From: an uncultured Sphingomonas sp.
Lineage (GTDB): Bacteria; Pseudomonadota; Alphaproteobacteria; Sphingomonadales; Sphingomonadaceae
Length of the DNA stretch: 39,475 bases
NCBI RefSeq assembly: GCF_913776855.1
Contig: NZ_CAJYQD010000036.1
Coordinates: 1-39,475 of the forward strand
Reading direction: 5' to 3'
Under the pieces are notes generated by a model. That model did no database searches. It saw nothing but the letters and a program-made list of their open reading frames with translations, and was not told the DNA's origin. The position numbers were made by a program, and so were the translations under genes. Positions 11,541-19,794 of the stretch are shown here, one piece after another; positions within the stretch are counted from its first letter, which is position 1, and the number at the start of each line of letters is the position of its first letter.

Positions 11541-12472
11541 GCCGGCTCCATCCGCGCCTCCACGACCGGCAGCATCGCCCGTGCGGCGGCGCGGACGTCG
11601 GGATGTGGATCGTCAACCATCGCCTGCAACCGGGGCAAGGCGGCACGCGCATCGCTGGCCAGCCATTCGCGCATTGCGTCCCAGCGGACGAAGAAGGCCG
11701 GATCGCGGGACAGCGCGTCGAACACCTCCGCGTCCGCCTGCCCCAGTTCGCGCAGCAGCGTCAGCAGCATCGTGCTGCGCGCGGCGCCGTCGTCCAGCGT
11801 CGCGACGCGGACCAGCGCACCGGACCGGCGGTCATATTCGCGCATGAACGGCGCCGCCGCGTGGCGCAGCGTGATCGTCACCGACACGACCGCCGTCGCC
11901 GGATCGACCAGCAACATCGCATCGGACCGGCCATCCAGCCGCACCACCGCGCCGTCGGCCAGCGGCTGCACCCCCAGCGGTCGCGCCGGCGCGGCGATGC
12001 CGCCATGCCAGCGATCGTCGATCCGATCCGCACGCCACCGCCACAGCCGGGCATCCCCGCCGCGCAGATACCGCGTCCACGATACCCGCCCGCCGACGAC
12101 GATCGTATCGGGCAACGCCCGCGCCGCCGGGGCAAGCGGATCGATCGCCGCCATCGTCACGCTCGCCACCGGGGTTTCCGCCAGCACCATGCCGGTACGC
12201 AGCATGTCGCGCTGGCTCTTGAACGGCGGTTCGAACAGCGGATCGTCCCGCAGGCGCGCGATCCACGGGGCCAGCAACGCCGTCACCCATCCCGCATCCT
12301 CCGCCAATGCGCGCGCCGCGGCCTCTCCCTCGGCCAGCGTCGTCGCGTCGGCGAAGCGCGTCGTTACCGCGCGAAGCGCCGCTTCGTCGGTCCAGTCGCG
12401 CGCCACCGCGAGCGACCGCGCCCGTGCCGCCGCGATCGCATCGCGCAACCGGTCGTCGATCGGCCCCGGCAT
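11528..12472 (-). CDS. HEAT-repeat protein, ligand-less paralogue of the downstream cupin protein
   Basis: A 314-residue protein of unknown function. The C-terminus is HEAT-like (FFVRWDAMREWLASD, ALPRLQAMVDDPHPDVRAAARAML). By eye, residues about 130-300 follow the downstream protein's 115-292 strand for strand: DARLWRWRADRIDD matches DDYRYEVTAIDG, GAVVRLDGRSDAMLLVDP matches GKVLLYRMRDDVHAQLPP, and VSVTITL matches FSVSLNI. At the ligand positions this copy has non-ligand residues (Ile, Trp, Met), so it looks like a non-catalytic partner. The start is the ATG at 12472, one base after the stop of the small peptide gene; the longer open frame upstream overlaps that gene and is rejected. Confidence 0.78.
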   Translation of the reverse strand: MPGPIDDRLRDAIAAARARSLAVARDWTDEAALRAVTTRFADATTLAEGEAAARALAEDAGWVTALLAPWIARLRDDPLFEPPFKSQRDMLRTGMVLAETPVASVTMAAIDPLAPAARALPDTIVVGGRVSWTRYLRGGDARLWRWRADRIDDRWHGGIAAPARPLGVQPLADGAVVRLDGRSDAMLLVDPATAVVSVTITLRHAAAPFMREYDRRSGALVRVATLDDGAARSTMLLTLLRELGQADAEVFDALSRDPAFFVRWDAMREWLASDARAALPRLQAMVDDPHPDVRAAARAMLPVVEARMEPAWPA

Positions 12473-12473
12473 G

Positions 12474-12629
12474 TCAGTTGGGATACATCTCGTACACCAG
12501 CATGGCGACGGCGATGACATATTCGAAGACCTGATCGCCCGATGCCTCCGCCGCGCGGATCGCGCCGGTGGTCGCGACCTGCGTGCCCAGTTCCACGATC
12601 TCGGCCATCGCGATGGTGACGATCGGCAT
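12474..12629 (-). CDS. Small peptide heading the HEAT/cupin operon
   Basis: A 51-residue peptide, MPIVTIAMAEIVELGTQVAT then TGAIRAAEASGDQVFEYVI and AVAMLVYEMYPN. The ATG at 12629 sits seven bases after a strong AGGGGGG; an ATG at 12635 would add Met-Asp but lies too close to it. The stop TGA (12474-12476) is one base before the next start, so the pair is tightly coupled. It has no cysteine and no signal peptide; a charged helical first two thirds is followed by a hydrophobic, tyrosine-rich tail. This shape would suit a leader-core precursor of a modified peptide or a small membrane peptide. No family is recognised. Confidence 0.65.
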   Translation of the reverse strand: MPIVTIAMAEIVELGTQVATTGAIRAAEASGDQVFEYVIAVAMLVYEMYPN

Positions 12630-12714
12630 GTCCATTCCCCCCTGATGCGGCGATCGTGCGCCGCACCCGCGACCCTATGGCCCCGCACCCGTCGGCCCTA
12701 GTTACAAGGCTGTT

Positions 12715-13206
12715 ATGCTTGGCCGCTTCATTCCGCCCCCGTTCCGCCCTATGACGCGGGCGATGACCGCCCCCGCCCTTCCGCCCGGTTTCGATCCGGC
12801 CCGTTTCTTTGCCGCCCGCATCGGCGGGCATGGCTCGCGCCTGGGCATCGGATATCAGGCGCACGGGGCCGACTGGTGCGAGTTGCTGCTGCCGTTCCGG
12901 GACGACCTGATCGGCGATCCGGCGCGCGGCGTGCTGGCATCGGGGCCGATCGTCACGCTGATGGACATGGCGACCAGCGTGGGCGTGTGGCTGAAGCGCG
13001 GTGCCTTCCTGCCCCATGCCACGCTTGACCTGCGGCTCGACTATCTGCGGCCCGCGACGCCGGGGCGGACGGTCGTCGGGCGCGGCGAATGCTACCGCGT
13101 CGCGCGACAGGTCGCGTTCGTGCGCGGCATCGCCCATGACGGTGACCCGCAGGATCCGGTCGCGCATGTCGCGGGCACCTTCATGCTGATGGACGGTTGG
13201 GCATGA
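12715..13206 (+). CDS. PaaI-type hotdog thioesterase (first of pair)
   Basis: A 163-residue hotdog-fold protein, probably an acyl-CoA thioesterase. The core is seen in DDLIGDPARGVLASGPIVTLMDMATSVGVW (central helix with the catalytic-type acidic residue Asp), TLDLRLDYLRPATPG and VVGRGECYRVARQVAFVRGIA. The ATG at 12715 has AAGG five bases upstream; other in-frame ATGs at 12751 and 12763 would trim a non-conserved N-terminus. The stop overlaps the next start (ATGA at 13203). Substrate unknown. Its promoter must lie in the short divergent gap with the peptide operon. Confidence 0.87.
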   Translation: MLGRFIPPPFRPMTRAMTAPALPPGFDPARFFAARIGGHGSRLGIGYQAHGADWCELLLPFRDDLIGDPARGVLASGPIVTLMDMATSVGVWLKRGAFLPHATLDLRLDYLRPATPGRTVVGRGECYRVARQVAFVRGIAHDGDPQDPVAHVAGTFMLMDGWA

Positions 13207-13580
13207 CCGTCTCGCCCTATGCCGACCTCCTTGGCCTCCGCTTCGACACCGACGCCGCCGGCCATCCGGTCGTGACGATGGACTTCGCCAACGACCTGCT
13301 CGGCCGCCCCGGCTTCCTGCACGGCGGCGCCATCGGCGGGATGCTGGAGATGGCGGCGTGGGTCGCGCTGCGCGCCGCGCTGGGCGAAGAGGAAACGGTC
13401 ATCAAGCCGATCAACGTCACCATCGACTATATGCGCGGAGGGCGCGAACGAACGACCTTCGCGGCGGGAGAAGTGACGCGACTGGGCAGCCGGATCGCCA
13501 ATGTCAGCGCCACCGCATGGCAGGACGACCGGGACCGTCCGATCGCCGCCGCGCGGCTGAACTATCTGCTGAAGCGGTAG
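13203..13580 (+). CDS. PaaI-type hotdog thioesterase (second of pair)
   Basis: A 125-residue hotdog protein with GRPGFLHGGAIGGMLEMAAW (the HGG motif and the acidic residue Glu of the catalytic helix), IKPINVTIDYMRGG and ATAWQDDRDRPIAAARLNYLLK. It resembles PaaI/YigI-type acyl-CoA thioesterases and is distantly similar to the gene before it, so the two may form a heteromer. The ATG at 13203 overlaps the preceding stop codon. Substrate unknown. Confidence 0.88.
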   Translation: MTVSPYADLLGLRFDTDAAGHPVVTMDFANDLLGRPGFLHGGAIGGMLEMAAWVALRAALGEEETVIKPINVTIDYMRGGRERTTFAAGEVTRLGSRIANVSATAWQDDRDRPIAAARLNYLLKR

Positions 13581-13681
13581 GCGCGCCCGGATATTTTCGC
13601 CCCCCGCGATAGTTGTGCGACATTTGGACCCTAATGCCCCTGTTCCCGCATGATCGCGGACAGGGTTTGGAAGGAATGCGC

Positions 13682-16498
13682 ATGGCGCGGTGGACGTTAC
13701 TGGTACTGGCCCTGGGAACCGCGCCGGGCGCATTGGCGGCACAGACCACCCCGACCACCCCCGTCACGACCGCACAGACCCAGACGCCCGAGCCCACCGA
13801 ACCTGGATCGGGGGGTGCCGGCGGCAGCGATACCGAGAGCGAGGCGGAAGAGATCGTCATCACCGGCCGCCCGCCCCCCGGATCGGTGCCCGGCGACATC
13901 AAGCCCGAATTGCAGCTCTCCCCCGCCGACATCCGCTCCTACGGCGTCAGTTCGGTTGCGGAACTGGTCACCGAACTCGGCCCGCAATTGCAGTCGGTGC
14001 GCGGCGGCGCACCGGTTTTCCTGGTCAATGGCCGCCGCTCGGCCGGTTTCCAGGAAATCCGCGACCTGCCGACCGAAGCGATCCTGCGCGTCGACATCCT
14101 GCCCGAAGAAGTCGCCCTGAAATTCGGCTATCGTTCGGACCAGAAGGTCATCAACTTCGTCCTACGCCCGCGTTTCCGCAGCTATACCGGCGAGTTGCAG
14201 GGCAGCGCCCCCACCGACGGGGGATCGAGCAATTTCGAGGCCGAGGGCGGGCTGGTCCGTATCGATCGCGACAAGCGCTTCAACCTGAACCTGCAGGCGG
14301 AAACCACGTCGAACCTGCTAGAAAGCGAACGCGGGATCATCCCGAACACCACGGGCACGCCGTTCGACCTGACCGGGAACGTGACCTCGACCACTAGTGA
14401 CGCTCCGATCGATCCGGCGCTGACCGCGCTCGCAGGGACCCCGGTGATCGTCGCGGCGGTGCCGACGGGCACGCCGACGCTGGCCGGGTTCGCCGCCGGG
14501 GCGAACAATCCCAACATCACCGACACGACCCCGTTCCGCACGCTGTCGGGTGCGGTCGACCGGTTTTCGGCCAACGGCGTCTATGCGCGCAGCATCTTCG
14601 GCAACGTCGCCGCGACCGTCACGACGCGGATCGAACATACCCGGACGGAATCGCTGCTGGGACTGCCCGGCGTTTCGCTGACGCTGCCGGGCAACACGCC
14701 CTTCTCGCCCTTTGCCAGCGACGTGATCGTCCGGCGCTATGGCGATACCGATCCGCTGATGCGCAATGCGGAGACGACGACCGCCAATGCCGGCTTTGCG
14801 CTCAACGGCGACATCGGCCGGTGGCGCTGGACGGTGAACGGCAATTACGACCGTACCGACACCAGCACCCGCACCGAACGCGGGGTCGACACCACCGACC
14901 TCCAGGCGGCGGTGCGCGCGGGTACGTTCAGCCCGTTCGGCGATCTGGGCAACCTGATCCGCACCGCCGATCGTGCCAAGTCGGTATCGAGTGCGGCGGG
15001 GCTAAACGCGCTGGTCGCCGGATCGCTGTTCGCGCTGCCGGCAGGCGAGGTGAACACCAGCATTCGCGTTGCCGGCTCCACCACCGATTTCACCAGCGAT
15101 TCGCTGCGCGCCGGAGTCGCCAGTTCGACCAGCCTCGGTCGCGACAGCGGATCGGTCCGCGCCAATATCGACCTGCCGATCGCCAATGCCGCGCGCGACG
15201 TGCTGTCGGCGCTCGGCCGGCTGTCGCTGAACGCCAATGCGGAGGTCGAACAGCTGTCGGACTTCGGCACGCTGACCACGCTCGGCTATGGCATCAACTG
15301 GCAACCGATCACCCCCATCCGCCTGCTCGCCTCGGTCAGCCATGAAGAAAATGCGCCGACCCAGCAGCAGCTGGGCAATCCGCTGATCACTACCCCGTTC
15401 GTACGGACGTTCGATTATGTCAGCGGCACGACGGTCGACGTTACCACCATCAGCGGCGGCAATCCCGACCTGGTGTCGAGCAACAGCCGGGTCATCAAGC
15501 TGGGCCTGAACCTGAAACCGTGGAGCGAACGCGACGTGTCGCTCCAGTTCGATTATACCGACAGTCGGATCGACAATCCGATCCAGAACTTTCCGGCGAT
15601 CACCGCCGACATCCAGGCGGCGTTTCCCGACCGGTTCGTGCGCGGTGGCACGTTGTTGAGCGTGGACACGCGTCCGGTCAACTTCGCGCGTGCCGACAGC
15701 AGCCAGCTGCGGTGGGGCATCAACTTTTCGAAACGGGTGACGACCGCCCGCTCGCGCCAGTTCGAAGCGCTGCGCCAGCAGCGGATGGAACAGCGCCGTG
15801 CGGCGCGGGAGGCGGCGGAGGCCAATGGCGCGCCGCGCGGCGACGGCCCGCCACCCGGCGACGCCCCGCCACCACCCCCGCCGGGTGAAGGCCGCGGCGG
15901 CCCGCCCGGCGAAGGGCGAGGCCCAGGCGGCGGCCGTGGCTTTGGCGGTCCCGGCGGCGGACCGGGCGGCGGCGGTTTCGGCGGACGCGGCGGCGGCGGC
16001 TTTGGCGGCGGCGGCCGGATCTGGGCCAGCCTGTACCATACGGTCAACCTGACCAACACGATCCTGATCCGGCCGGGTCTGCCCGAACTCGACCTGCTGA
16101 ACGGTTCGGCGATCAGCGATACCGGCGGCCAGCCGCGCCACGAACTGCAATTCAACGGCGGCTATACCCGTGACGGCATCGGGTCGCGGCTGGTGGTGAA
16201 CTGGCAATCCGCGACCAAAGTCGATGGCGGCGCTACGGGTTCCACGCAGCGGTTGAGCTTCGGCAGCCTCGCCACCGTCGGCCTGCGCCTGTTCGCCGAT
16301 CTGGGGCAGCAGCCGGGGCTGGTACGCGACAATCGCTGGCTGCGGGGCACGCGGATCAGCCTGGGCGTCGACAATCTGTTCAACGCCCGCCAGCGGGTGA
16401 CCGACGCCAACGGGACGGTGCCGATCAACTATCAGCCGGGATATCTCGACCCCAATGGCCGGGTCGTGCGGCTGACGCTGCGCAAGCTGTTCTTCTAG
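13682..16498 (+). CDS. TonB-dependent receptor with Gly/Pro-rich loop
   Basis: A 938-residue outer-membrane receptor. MARWTLLVLALGTAPGALAA is a signal peptide. It is followed by a Pro/Thr linker, then the TonB-box-like EEIVITG, a plug domain (VSSVAELVTELGPQLQSVRG, VFLVNGRRSAGFQEIRDLP) and a long beta-barrel ending in aromatic LRKLFF. About residues 716-778 form a low-complexity insertion rich in Gly, Pro and Arg (GDAPPPPPPGEGR, FGGRGGGGFGGGG), probably an external loop. The start at 13682 has GGAAGGA at good distance; the open frame extends further upstream without such a site. The ligand is unknown; sphingomonads carry many such receptors. Confidence 0.92.
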   Translation: MARWTLLVLALGTAPGALAAQTTPTTPVTTAQTQTPEPTEPGSGGAGGSDTESEAEEIVITGRPPPGSVPGDIKPELQLSPADIRSYGVSSVAELVTELGPQLQSVRGGAPVFLVNGRRSAGFQEIRDLPTEAILRVDILPEEVALKFGYRSDQKVINFVLRPRFRSYTGELQGSAPTDGGSSNFEAEGGLVRIDRDKRFNLNLQAETTSNLLESERGIIPNTTGTPFDLTGNVTSTTSDAPIDPALTALAGTPVIVAAVPTGTPTLAGFAAGANNPNITDTTPFRTLSGAVDRFSANGVYARSIFGNVAATVTTRIEHTRTESLLGLPGVSLTLPGNTPFSPFASDVIVRRYGDTDPLMRNAETTTANAGFALNGDIGRWRWTVNGNYDRTDTSTRTERGVDTTDLQAAVRAGTFSPFGDLGNLIRTADRAKSVSSAAGLNALVAGSLFALPAGEVNTSIRVAGSTTDFTSDSLRAGVASSTSLGRDSGSVRANIDLPIANAARDVLSALGRLSLNANAEVEQLSDFGTLTTLGYGINWQPITPIRLLASVSHEENAPTQQQLGNPLITTPFVRTFDYVSGTTVDVTTISGGNPDLVSSNSRVIKLGLNLKPWSERDVSLQFDYTDSRIDNPIQNFPAITADIQAAFPDRFVRGGTLLSVDTRPVNFARADSSQLRWGINFSKRVTTARSRQFEALRQQRMEQRRAAREAAEANGAPRGDGPPPGDAPPPPPPGEGRGGPPGEGRGPGGGRGFGGPGGGPGGGGFGGRGGGGFGGGGRIWASLYHTVNLTNTILIRPGLPELDLLNGSAISDTGGQPRHELQFNGGYTRDGIGSRLVVNWQSATKVDGGATGSTQRLSFGSLATVGLRLFADLGQQPGLVRDNRWLRGTRISLGVDNLFNARQRVTDANGTVPINYQPGYLDPNGRVVRLTLRKLFF

Positions 16499-16533
16499 GG
16501 CCGGATTGGAACAGCCCCATCGTCACTCCGACC

Positions 16534-16589
16534 TTGAGCCGGGGTCGGGCTTCTTACTGCGTTTGAGAAGAAGCGGGACCCCGGATCAA
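16534..16589. repeat. Imperfect inverted repeat after the TonB receptor gene
   Basis: Arms 16534-16555 and 16568-16589 are near-complementary over 22 bases (core CCGGGGTC / GACCCCGG) with a 12-base loop. A partial related unit, AAGTCCGGGATGACG, ends the block at 16686-16700. It belongs to the intergenic palindrome families of this genome. Confidence 0.65.
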
Positions 16590-16625
16590 GGCGAGACCTC
16601 TGCAAAAGTCTCGAACAGAGCCAAC

Positions 16626-16670
16626 CCCTCGCCGTACCCCGGCGAAGGCCGGGGTACGGCGAGGGCTTTT
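16626..16670. terminator. Perfect 18-bp hairpin between convergent genes, REP-like
   Basis: A perfect 18-bp stem (16626-16643 with 16648-16665, loop GAAG) is followed by CTTTT on the plus strand. It lies between the converging receptor and motB genes and may stop transcription. The core ACCCCGGC-GAAG-GCCGGGGT recurs near 34510-34596, so it is also a member of a dispersed repeat family. Confidence 0.7.
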
Positions 16671-16736
16671 GCCCAAGTCTCGATCAAGTCCGGGATGACG
16701 AAGAACGTACAAACGGCGCATGTGCGCTCGCCGCCC

Positions 16737-17723
16737 TCAATGCTCCGGATTCTCCCGGCCGGGACGCGGCACGTTGGCCCGGTCGGCGGGGCTGCTGTCG
16801 ATGCTGGCCATCCGGGCGCCGCCAAAGCCCTGGGTCGCCTGATACAACAGGGTGATCGCGACGCGGCGATTGCGCGGGTCGTACGGGTCCTTGGCGATCA
16901 TCGGTTCGCGGTCGGCCACGCCCTCGATCCGTTCGAACCGCCGCTCGCCCACGCCGCTCATCGCCAGACGGCGGCGGGTCGCCTCGGCCCGGCCGGATGA
17001 CAGCATCCAGTTGTTCATGTCCTGCGGCCGGCCATAGGCGACGGCATCGGTATGGCCGCGGATCATGATCGTGTTGGGCAGGTCGCTGACCGTCTGCGCG
17101 ATCAGCGTCATCAGCTTGGCCGCTTCGGGGGCCAGCGCCGTCGTGCCGAGCGCGAACATCGAATAATCGGCATTGTCGACCAGATCGATCCGCACCCCGT
17201 CATGCGTCGGCACGAACCGGACGTTGCGCGACAGCTTGCGCAGGTCCGCATTGCTCGCCAGCTTTCGTGCCAAATCGCGCTTGACCCGTTCGAACGCCTT
17301 CTTGTCGGCGGCAGTCAGTTCGGCCTTGTTCTTCAACCGGCCCTTGTCGCCTGCGCCTTCCTTGGCACCACCGGTGGAATCGGCCGGGATGGTGAGCGAG
17401 CGCGTGCCGGTCTGCGCCGCGCGATGGGGATAGCTGTCCTGATCGACGATCGATTCGCCGCCGAACAGCCCGTTCGACCCCGCCGACCCCGCCTTTACCG
17501 TGACCAATGTCGGCGCGAAATAATCGGCCAGCCCCTTGCGCTGCTTCTCCGTCGTCGCACCCAGCAGCCACATCAGCAGGAAGAACGCCATCATCGCCGT
17601 AACGAAATCGGCATAGGCGACCTTCCACGCACCGCCGTGATGGCCGCCATGGCCCTCGGCGATGATCTTCTTGACGATGATGACGGGGGGCGGCTGGTTG
17701 TTGCCGTGCGGAGCGCGCGCCAT
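16737..17723 (-). CDS. motB: Flagellar motor stator protein MotB
   Basis: A 328-residue stator subunit that anchors the proton channel to peptidoglycan. The N-terminus has the MotB signature: basic VIIVKKIIAEG, then GGAWKVAYADFVTAMMAFFLLMWLLG with the proton-carrying Asp in YADFVTAMMAFF. After a plug and linker, the OmpA-like domain is seen near 200-300 (VSDLPNTIMIRGHTDA, NWMLSSGRAEATRRRL, DPYDPRNRRVAITLL). The ATG at 17723 is four bases from the motA stop. Confidence 0.96.
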   Translation of the reverse strand: MARAPHGNNQPPPVIIVKKIIAEGHGGHHGGAWKVAYADFVTAMMAFFLLMWLLGATTEKQRKGLADYFAPTLVTVKAGSAGSNGLFGGESIVDQDSYPHRAAQTGTRSLTIPADSTGGAKEGAGDKGRLKNKAELTAADKKAFERVKRDLARKLASNADLRKLSRNVRFVPTHDGVRIDLVDNADYSMFALGTTALAPEAAKLMTLIAQTVSDLPNTIMIRGHTDAVAYGRPQDMNNWMLSSGRAEATRRRLAMSGVGERRFERIEGVADREPMIAKDPYDPRNRRVAITLLYQATQGFGGARMASIDSSPADRANVPRPGRENPEH

Positions 17724-17726
17724 CGA

Positions 17727-18590
17727 TCAGCGTCCGCGCAGGCCGTCGAACACTTCGGCGAACCCCGGCTGGTTGTGGTGCGGAATGCCCGAGCGCGCCG
17801 CCTCGATCACCAACGGCTGCGGATGGCCATGGAGCGAGGCGATGATGATCTGCTTGACGGTGTGGTAGATGGCGGCATCGGCATCGATCACCTGCTGCAA
17901 CCGCCCGGCCAGCGGCCCGACCAGACCATAGGCGAGCAGAATGCCGAGGAACGTGCCGACCAGCGCCGACCCGATCATGCCGCCCAGGATCGACGGCGGC
18001 TTGTCGATCGATCCCATGGTCTTCACCACGCCCAGCACCGCCGCGACGATGCCGAGCGCGGGCAGCGCGTCGGCCAAGCCCTGCAGCGTCGCCTGCGGCC
18101 CCTGTTCCTCGTGATGGTGGGTCTTGATGGCGTTGTCCATGACCTCCTCGACCGCATGAACGTCGAGCGTACCCGACGATACGACGATCAGGCGCAGCGT
18201 GTCGGCGATCAGGTTGACCAGCGTATGGTCCTTCATCAGCCGGGGATATTCGCTGAACACCGACGACGATTTCGGGTCCTCGACATGCGGTTCGAGCGCG
18301 ATCGGCCCTTCGGCGCGCAGCATCTTCATCAGCTTCGACACCAGGAAGATCGCGTCGAGATAATCCTGTTTCTTGTACTTCGGCCCCTTCAACACCTTCA
18401 TGAAGCCGCCGCCCATGCCCTTCAGCTCGCGGCCCGAATTGCCGATGATCAGCGCGCCGACCGCGGCGCCGCCGATGATGAGCATTTCGTGCGGCAGGGC
18501 GTGCAGCACGGGGCCGAGATCGCCGCCGGTGAACGCGAACCCGCCGAACACCATGGCGAGGAGGACGACTAAGCCGATGGCCGGAAACAT
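17727..18590 (-). CDS. motA: Flagellar motor stator protein MotA
   Basis: A 287-residue proton-channel subunit. There are four membrane helices: two near 1-50 (LVVLLAMVFGGF, MLIIGGAAVGALII) and two near 170-235 (LPALGIVAAVLGVV and GTFLGILLAYGLVGPL), the latter pair carrying the conserved prolines of MotA. The cytoplasmic loop keeps LMKMLRAEGPIALEPHVEDP with the charged residues that contact FliG. Length matches the longer MotA (about 285-295) branch. The gene lies 131 bases after flgL on the same strand, so it may share the flgF-flgL transcript or have its own promoter; no clear promoter was seen. Confidence 0.96.
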   Translation of the reverse strand: MFPAIGLVVLLAMVFGGFAFTGGDLGPVLHALPHEMLIIGGAAVGALIIGNSGRELKGMGGGFMKVLKGPKYKKQDYLDAIFLVSKLMKMLRAEGPIALEPHVEDPKSSSVFSEYPRLMKDHTLVNLIADTLRLIVVSSGTLDVHAVEEVMDNAIKTHHHEEQGPQATLQGLADALPALGIVAAVLGVVKTMGSIDKPPSILGGMIGSALVGTFLGILLAYGLVGPLAGRLQQVIDADAAIYHTVKQIIIASLHGHPQPLVIEAARSGIPHHNQPGFAEVFDGLRGR

Positions 18591-18721
18591 ATGGCACGTG
18601 CCCCTGGGTTACGAAATGGCGCTCCGCCGGTCGCGTCGCGTCATGCGACCCCCCTTTTGCGCGACAGACGTCGAGAAATCGTTACCGAGCGACGATTTGG
18701 GTCGCGGCCGGTCGCAACGCG

Positions 18722-19786
18722 TTACTTGAGATAGTTGAACAGCGACAGGTTCGCGAGCTTCGAGATCGTCGCCTGCGTCGCGTTAAGGATGGTCAGCGTC
18801 TTCTGGAACTGCACCGTCATCGTCGCGATATCGACGTCCTCGAGCGAGCTGCGCGCCTCTTCGCGGTCGATGCCGACCGATTCCAGCTGGCTCGATTCGA
18901 TCTCCAGCCGTGCGGCACGAGCGCCGTTGGCGGCACGCGCCGACGTGATCTGCGCCTCGGCCGAATCGAGCTTGCTCAGCGCCGAATTGACCGCCAGCGC
19001 ATATTTGCTGCGTGCGGCCTCCGCATCGAACGGTGCCGCCGGGTCGGCCGTTCCGGTGCCGCCGGTGCCCCCGGTTGTGCCGCCCGTCGTCCCCCCCGTG
19101 GTGGTGCCCGTACCGGTCGTGCCGCCGGTGGTCGCGGGATCGGTCAGCGGCATCTCCATCGCCGTCTTCAGATCGTCGATCAGCTTGAAGATGTCGGTCG
19201 TGCCGCTGGCCCCGCCAAAGACGCGGCTGCCGTCGATTCCGACCTGGATCTCGCTTGCATCGCCGATGCGGATGCGTGCGGTCGCGTCGATGTCGACGAC
19301 GGTCGCCCCGGTCGCATCGATCCCGGTATATTTGATCGCGCCATCAGCATCCTTGGCAAAGGCAACGTCGCCCACCCCGCCGAAGATGGCGTGGCCGCGA
19401 ACGTCACGGGTGTTGGCCAGCGCCATCAACCCGTCGCGCAACTGCCCCAGTTCGGTCGCGATCGACACACGATCCTTGTCGTTCAGCGTTTCACTGGCGG
19501 CGCGGGTCGCCAGTTCGCGGACGCGCACCAGCCGGTCGTCGACATTGCCCAGCGCCGTATCGGCCTGCGCCAGCAGCCCGCGCGACAGGGTGATGTTGGC
19601 GCGGAACGCGGTGGCGTCCGCATCGTCCTTCTTGATCCCGCCCAGCATCATCCATGCGGTCGAATCCTGCGACGCGACGTTCAGCTTCTTGGTCGCCAGC
19701 TCGGTCTGATACCGGTTGAGATCAGCGTTCAGCCGCGACATCTGCGCGGCGGACCGGGTATAGAAGCTGGCGGTGGAAATCTGCAT
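18722..19786 (-). CDS. flgL: Flagellar hook-filament junction protein FlgL
   Basis: A 354-residue junction protein (HAP3) joining hook and filament. The flagellin-like N-terminus (MQISTASFYTRSAAQMSRLNADLNRYQTELATKKLNVASQD) and C-terminus (EEARSSLEDVDIATMTVQFQKTLTILNATQATISKLANLSLFNYL) are present. A Thr/Gly-only tract of about 30 residues (TTGGTTGTGTTTGGTTGG and more) interrupts the variable middle at about 218-247. The gene follows flgK closely (8 bases) as usual. Confidence 0.94.
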   Translation of the reverse strand: MQISTASFYTRSAAQMSRLNADLNRYQTELATKKLNVASQDSTAWMMLGGIKKDDADATAFRANITLSRGLLAQADTALGNVDDRLVRVRELATRAASETLNDKDRVSIATELGQLRDGLMALANTRDVRGHAIFGGVGDVAFAKDADGAIKYTGIDATGATVVDIDATARIRIGDASEIQVGIDGSRVFGGASGTTDIFKLIDDLKTAMEMPLTDPATTGGTTGTGTTTGGTTGGTTGGTGGTGTADPAAPFDAEAARSKYALAVNSALSKLDSAEAQITSARAANGARAARLEIESSQLESVGIDREEARSSLEDVDIATMTVQFQKTLTILNATQATISKLANLSLFNYLK

Positions 19787-19794
19787 GGTTCGTC

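Noticed and set aside
15002..16207. 401-codon minus-strand frame opposite the TonB receptor
   Set aside because: Composition is that of an antisense GC-rich frame (Arg, Ala, Asp) and it has no start context or family motif.
17052..18572. 506-codon plus-strand frame opposite motA and motB
   Set aside because: Shadow frame; both opposite genes are certain.
18593..18602. GGCACGTGCC palindrome just upstream of motA as an operator
   Set aside because: A single 10-bp palindrome with no second copy seen and no promoter match; too common by chance in GC-rich DNA.
18591..18721. Sigma-28 promoter for motA
   Set aside because: Only weak matches (TCAAGTAA with GCCGCGAC at 13 bases) and none with the GCCGTTTC block of the other two late promoters.
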